Under the pieces are notes generated by a model that worked only from the letters and a program-made list of their open reading frames with translations, searched no databases and was not told the DNA's origin. A stretch of 9,587 bases of DNA from Synergistaceae bacterium UBA5827 (lineage in GTDB: Bacteria > Synergistota > Synergistia > Synergistales > 79-D21): contig DJHE01000001.1 in NCBI GenBank assembly GCA_002432945.1, positions 19,637 through 29,223 of the forward strand, given 5' to 3'. Positions 6,261-9,587 of the stretch are shown here, piece after piece (within the stretch, counting starts at the first letter, position 1; each line of letters opens with the position of its first letter). Position numbers and translations under genes: made by a program.

Positions 6261-8807
6261 TCATCGGCCTAGGAAAACCTTGTGAGCCTGGGCAACTGCG
6301 GTCGGCAGCAAGGCACCGACAAGGACGATTCCCCATTCAGGGAAAAGGAGCGGTGTGATCGAAAGGACTTTCTGGAAAACCGGGATCCTGGTGATGAAAA
6401 CCTGGAGGCTCATCGAAAAGAGCACGGCGCCAACAAGCCAGGGATTAGCCACCAATTGCCCCGGTTTTCGAAAAAGGCTATGGTCCCTGACATTGAATAC
6501 GAAAAGGAGCTGGGAAAAGACCATCGTGTGAAAACCCATGGCGGTAGCGTTTTCAAGGTCTCCAGGGTGTAAGTGCAAACCTGCGAAAGTGACCGCGAAG
6601 ACTCCAAGGGTCATGATGGAACCGTAGGAGAAAATGAGCCTGTGGTGTCGCCTGGTTAGGATATTCTCGCTTCTGGGCATGGGAGGACGGCGCATCGATC
6701 CGGGCTCTGGAGGGTCCAGGGCTAGGGAAAGTGCCGGAAGAACGTCCGTGATCAGGTTGATCCAGAGGATCTGGAGGGGAAGAAGAATTGCCGGTAGCCT
6801 GAGAAGAAGTGCGAAGAGAACAGTGAAAACCTCGCTGAGATTGCAGCAAAGCAGGAAAAGGACCGATTTCCGGATGTTTCCGAAAATCCTCCGGCCCTCG
6901 CTGATTGCTTTAACGATCGTGAAAAAACGATCATCCTGGAGGATGATGTCGGAGGATTCCTTGCTGACTTCTGTCCCCTGGATTCCCATGGCAATCCCCA
7001 CATCGGCCTGCTTGAGGGCAACTGCGTCGTTTACCCCGTCACCTGTCATGGCGACAGTTTCCCCCGAAGCCTGGAAAGCTTGCACAAGCCTCAGCTTGTG
7101 CTCCGGAGCCACCCGTGCGATAACGGAGACGCCTCCCGTCCTTGAAGCGAGGGCGTGTTCATCCAGCGTTTCCAGGACCTTTCCGTCAAGACTTTCGGGA
7201 AAACGTTCGGAGAGGATTCCTACTTCCCTTGCAATCGATCGAGCCGTGTCGAGGTGGTCACCGGTAACCATAACCACGTGGATCCCGGATTCGTGACAGG
7301 CCTGCACGGCGTCCCTGACCTCGGGACGTGGCGGGTCGATTATTCCCACGAGGCCGACAAAGCCGAGTTCCTCATTTCCATCGGCCCAGCCAAATGCCAG
7401 CGATCGCATTCCTTCCTTTGCGATTTTGGCGGTCTCGTCCATCCAGAACTGGCGTTCTTCCGCAGAAAACGGCCGAGGCCCCATCTCGGTCCAGATGCTT
7501 GGCAGGCTCGAAAGAACACGTTCGGGAGCCCCTTTGAACGCGGTTGAAGAACCATGACTGGTTTCCATGGTCATCGCCCGTGAGTCGAAAGGTATTTCCG
7601 CCGTGCGATGGTAGTGCCGGCGAATCTCTTCGATATCCACGCCCTTTTCCTCGGCGATCTTGAGAAGCGCTACCTCCATCGGGTCTCCGATTGGCGAGGT
7701 CCCACCAAGAGAGGCATTGTTGCAAAGGACAGCGGTCCTCAAAAGGAGTCCTTCAAGAGACGGCAATACAGGCAGGAGGAGGCGGACCGTCATGTCGTTG
7801 AGGGTCAGGGTGCCGGTTTTGTCCGTGCATATGACCGTTGTCGAGCCGAGAGTTTCAACCGCGGACAGGTTGCGGACGAGGGCGTTCTGGCGGGCCATCC
7901 GGTGGACCCCTATCGCAAGCGTCATCGTCGCAACAAACGGGAGCCCTTCGGGAACAGCCGCAACCGCAAGGGCTATTCCCGTTTCGAACATCTTGAAAAT
8001 TCCGCGGCCTTGCATGACTCCTATCGCGAAAACAACGCCAGCGATCGTTCCGACTAGAAGAATAAGAAATCTACTGAACTTTTCCAGTTTTTCCTCCAAG
8101 GGCGTTGATTTCTTTTGTACGCTTCCAAGGAGGGAACTGATCCGCCCTAGTTCCGAATCAAGACCGGTGGCGAAGACGAGAGCCTTTCCGTTTCCCCTGA
8201 CGACGGCCGTGCCTGAAAAGACGCAATTCAAGCGGTCCGCAAGCAACGTTTCTTTGGGTAGAAGTTCCGCGTTTTTTTCGACCGGCATCGACTCTCCTGT
8301 AAGAGAAGATTCGTCGACTGCCAGGTTTCGGGCCTCGATCATGCGGGAATCGGCGGGTACAAGGTCCCCTGCCTCGAGCAGCAGGATATCGCCGGGGACG
8401 ACCCTTTCAGCTGGGATGACCACCGGTTTCCCATCGCGAAGGACTCGGGCGTTGGGAGATGTCATCGATCGGAGGGCTTCCATCGCTTTCTCCGCACGAA
8501 ATTCCGTCAGGAAGCCAATCAGCGCATTCAGGAGAATGACGACAAGTATGGCACCTGCGTCCAGGAACTCACGCATGAAGAGACTGACGAGAGCGGCAAG
8601 CGAGAGGAGGGCCACCATGGGACTCTTGAACTGTGAAAGGAAGAAGGACCACCACGGTCGGGGTTCTTCCTGTTCAAGCAAATTAGGTCCGTTTTGTTCC
8701 AGGAGTTCCTGGGCTGCCTTGGTAGAGAGCCCCATAGAGGCATCGGAGTAGAGGGCTCGAACGATTTCTTCGACGGGCAGGCTGTGGGGATTCTCCAGTT
8801 CAGTCAT
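6261..8807 (-). CDS. P2-type cation-transporting ATPase, probably Ca2+
   Basis: This 848-residue ATP-driven cation pump of the cytoplasmic membrane has ten predicted transmembrane segments in the 2+2+6 pattern. It has an N-terminal cation-ATPase domain, the actuator loop TGES (Glu172), the phosphorylated Asp329 in ICTDKTGTLTL, nucleotide-binding Lys425 in FKGAPE, and the hinge TGDGVND (Asp590, Asp594). SERCA-type ion ligands are preserved: Glu287 in M4 VPEGLP, Asn656 and Glu659 in M5 CNLSEV, and Asn684, Thr687 and Asp688 in M6 NLITD. This supports P2A Ca2+ transport, most likely export from the cytoplasm; Na+/K+- or Mn2+-type specificity is less likely but not excluded. The ATG at 8807 follows a perfect AGGAGGT (8813-8819) with a 5-base spacer. 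It is divergent from hypF across 84 bases and lies upstream of the protease gene in the same direction. A TTGACA on the minus strand (8884-8889) could be its -35 box, but no good -10 box follows. Confidence 0.93.
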   Translation of the reverse strand: MTELENPHSLPVEEIVRALYSDASMGLSTKAAQELLEQNGPNLLEQEEPRPWWSFFLSQFKSPMVALLSLAALVSLFMREFLDAGAILVVILLNALIGFLTEFRAEKAMEALRSMTSPNARVLRDGKPVVIPAERVVPGDILLLEAGDLVPADSRMIEARNLAVDESSLTGESMPVEKNAELLPKETLLADRLNCVFSGTAVVRGNGKALVFATGLDSELGRISSLLGSVQKKSTPLEEKLEKFSRFLILLVGTIAGVVFAIGVMQGRGIFKMFETGIALAVAAVPEGLPFVATMTLAIGVHRMARQNALVRNLSAVETLGSTTVICTDKTGTLTLNDMTVRLLLPVLPSLEGLLLRTAVLCNNASLGGTSPIGDPMEVALLKIAEEKGVDIEEIRRHYHRTAEIPFDSRAMTMETSHGSSTAFKGAPERVLSSLPSIWTEMGPRPFSAEERQFWMDETAKIAKEGMRSLAFGWADGNEELGFVGLVGIIDPPRPEVRDAVQACHESGIHVVMVTGDHLDTARSIAREVGILSERFPESLDGKVLETLDEHALASRTGGVSVIARVAPEHKLRLVQAFQASGETVAMTGDGVNDAVALKQADVGIAMGIQGTEVSKESSDIILQDDRFFTIVKAISEGRRIFGNIRKSVLFLLCCNLSEVFTVLFALLLRLPAILLPLQILWINLITDVLPALSLALDPPEPGSMRRPPMPRSENILTRRHHRLIFSYGSIMTLGVFAVTFAGLHLHPGDLENATAMGFHTMVFSQLLFVFNVRDHSLFRKPGQLVANPWLVGAVLFSMSLQVFITRIPVFQKVLSITPLLFPEWGIVLVGALLPTAVAQAHKVFLGR

Positions 8808-8836
8808 CGTTTACCTCCTCTTTTTTTATGTCCGGC

Positions 8837-8865
8837 TTGCTGCAACTTGAAACTGGACTTAAAAT
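8837..8865 (+). promoter_or_regulatory. Probable hypF promoter
   Basis: TTGCTG (8837-8842) and TAAAAT (8860-8865) are separated by 17 bases and face hypF, giving a leader of about 20 bases. A 5-bp inverted repeat, ACTGG (8852-8856) and CCAGT (8870-8874), brackets the -10 box symmetrically. It could be an operator, but arms this short can occur by chance. Confidence 0.5.
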
Positions 8866-8891
8866 GCGCCCAGTCTGGAGGGTTGTCAATC

Positions 8892-9587
8892 ATGCAAAAA
8901 GTTCGCTACCTGGTCACCGGAGTTGTCCAGGGGGTTGGATTCAGGCCATTCTGCGCGCGCCTTGCCCACGAAGAAAACCTTTACGGTTCGGTGAGGAATA
9001 CAACTTCGGGAGTTGAGCTTGAGTTATGGGGAGAATCCTGTCGAATCGCTTCCTTCTTGAGGCGTCTCGAGAGAGAGTGTCCCACTGTGGCCTACATTCA
9101 TGGATTAACCCTGGTTGATTGCTCAGAAGATGTCATTGGGGGGCCCTCTTCATTTGAAATATTGAAAAGTGAGGGAAGGACTGCCCGGCGCGTGCTCATT
9201 CCGCCCGACATCGCGACCTGCGATTCTTGCCTCAAGGACATGAGAGACCCCAACAACAGGCGCTATGGATATGCCTTTACTAATTGCACCTTTTGCGGGC
9301 CGCGCTTCACGATCATTCGTGACCTTCCATACGATCGGTGCAAGACGACGATGTCGCGGTTCGAAATGTGCGATGATTGTTCCGCGGAATACCGGGATCC
9401 CCTGGACCGGCGTTATCATGCACAACCCAACGCCTGCCCCGCTTGTGGTCCGCTTCCCTGGGTTTGCGACCGGGAAGGGAACGTCATGGCAAAAGCGGGC
9501 AAGGCAATTTCCCTGTCTTCCGAAATGCTGTCATCGGGTAATATCCTTGCGATAAAAGGGCTTGGAGGGTTTCACCTGGCTTGTGAT
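8892..9587 (+). CDS. hypF: Carbamoyltransferase HypF, N-terminal part (runs off the window)
   Basis: HypF makes the thiocarbamate that becomes the CN- ligands of the [NiFe]-hydrogenase active site, using carbamoyl-phosphate and ATP and passing the group to HypE. The open frame of 232 codons reaches the window edge without a stop; full HypF is usually about 750 residues. Residues 4-92 are the acylphosphatase domain, with VTGVVQGVGFRPF (8-20), catalytic Arg18 and Asn36. Two zinc fingers of the form C-x2-C-x18-C-x2-C follow: Cys110/113/132/135 and Cys160/163/182/185. The YrdC-like domain begins at about residue 215 (NILAIKGLGGFHLACD). The ATG at 8892 has GGAGG at 8877-8881 with a 10-base spacer. 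More hyp or hydrogenase genes may lie beyond the right edge; none are visible here. Confidence 0.96.
   Translation, partial: MQKVRYLVTGVVQGVGFRPFCARLAHEENLYGSVRNTTSGVELELWGESCRIASFLRRLERECPTVAYIHGLTLVDCSEDVIGGPSSFEILKSEGRTARRVLIPPDIATCDSCLKDMRDPNNRRYGYAFTNCTFCGPRFTIIRDLPYDRCKTTMSRFEMCDDCSAEYRDPLDRRYHAQPNACPACGPLPWVCDREGNVMAKAGKAISLSSEMLSSGNILAIKGLGGFHLACD

Noticed and set aside
7660..8751. 363-residue plus-strand open frame opposite the P-type ATPase
   Set aside because: It is long because of codon bias in the antisense ATPase gene. The product is Arg/Ser-rich low-complexity sequence without motifs, a typical shadow frame.
9150..9425. 91-residue minus-strand open frame
   Set aside because: It lies opposite the HypF zinc-finger region, whose reading frame is unambiguous.

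Overview
The window looks like ordinary chromosomal DNA from an anaerobic bacterium. The evidence is a TrpR-like regulator of the YerC/YecD family, common in Firmicutes and related phyla; a DUF362 protein with two [4Fe-4S] clusters; and HypF, the start of a [NiFe]-hydrogenase maturation gene. Strong purine-rich ribosome binding sites and tRNA genes with encoded CCA ends fit a Firmicutes- or Synergistota-like organism. That placement is inference; no rRNA or other decisive marker is present.

Layout. Positions 1-216 (minus strand) hold a tRNA operon: tRNA-Leu(TAA), initiator tRNA-fMet(CAT), then elongator tRNA-Met(CAT), cut by the window edge. A near-consensus promoter at 229-257 drives it. A second promoter at 294-322 faces the other way and drives hisC (368-1435), encoding histidinol-phosphate aminotransferase. 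A third near-consensus promoter (1477-1504) precedes a YerC-like regulator gene whose start is best placed at 1551. A hairpin at 1884-1913 lies between this gene and the convergent minus-strand cluster.

The minus-strand block from 8807 down to 1920 contains four genes. They are a P2-type cation ATPase with SERCA-like Ca2+-site residues, a Lon-like protease with degenerate nucleotide-binding motifs, an endonuclease III homologue, and a DUF362/ferredoxin protein. The last three overlap one another at their ends and are almost certainly cotranscribed. The ATPase gene ends 66 bases before the protease gene and may or may not share its transcript.

From 8892 a divergent gene, hypF, runs off the right edge with 232 codons visible. 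It shows the acylphosphatase domain, both zinc fingers and the start of the YrdC-like domain.

No stretch over 300 bases lacks a gene. I see no mobile element, CRISPR array, phage gene or clear new system. The points most worth a second look are the Lon-like protease with Arg in place of the Walker A Lys, and the overlapping protease-nuclease-ferredoxin cluster.
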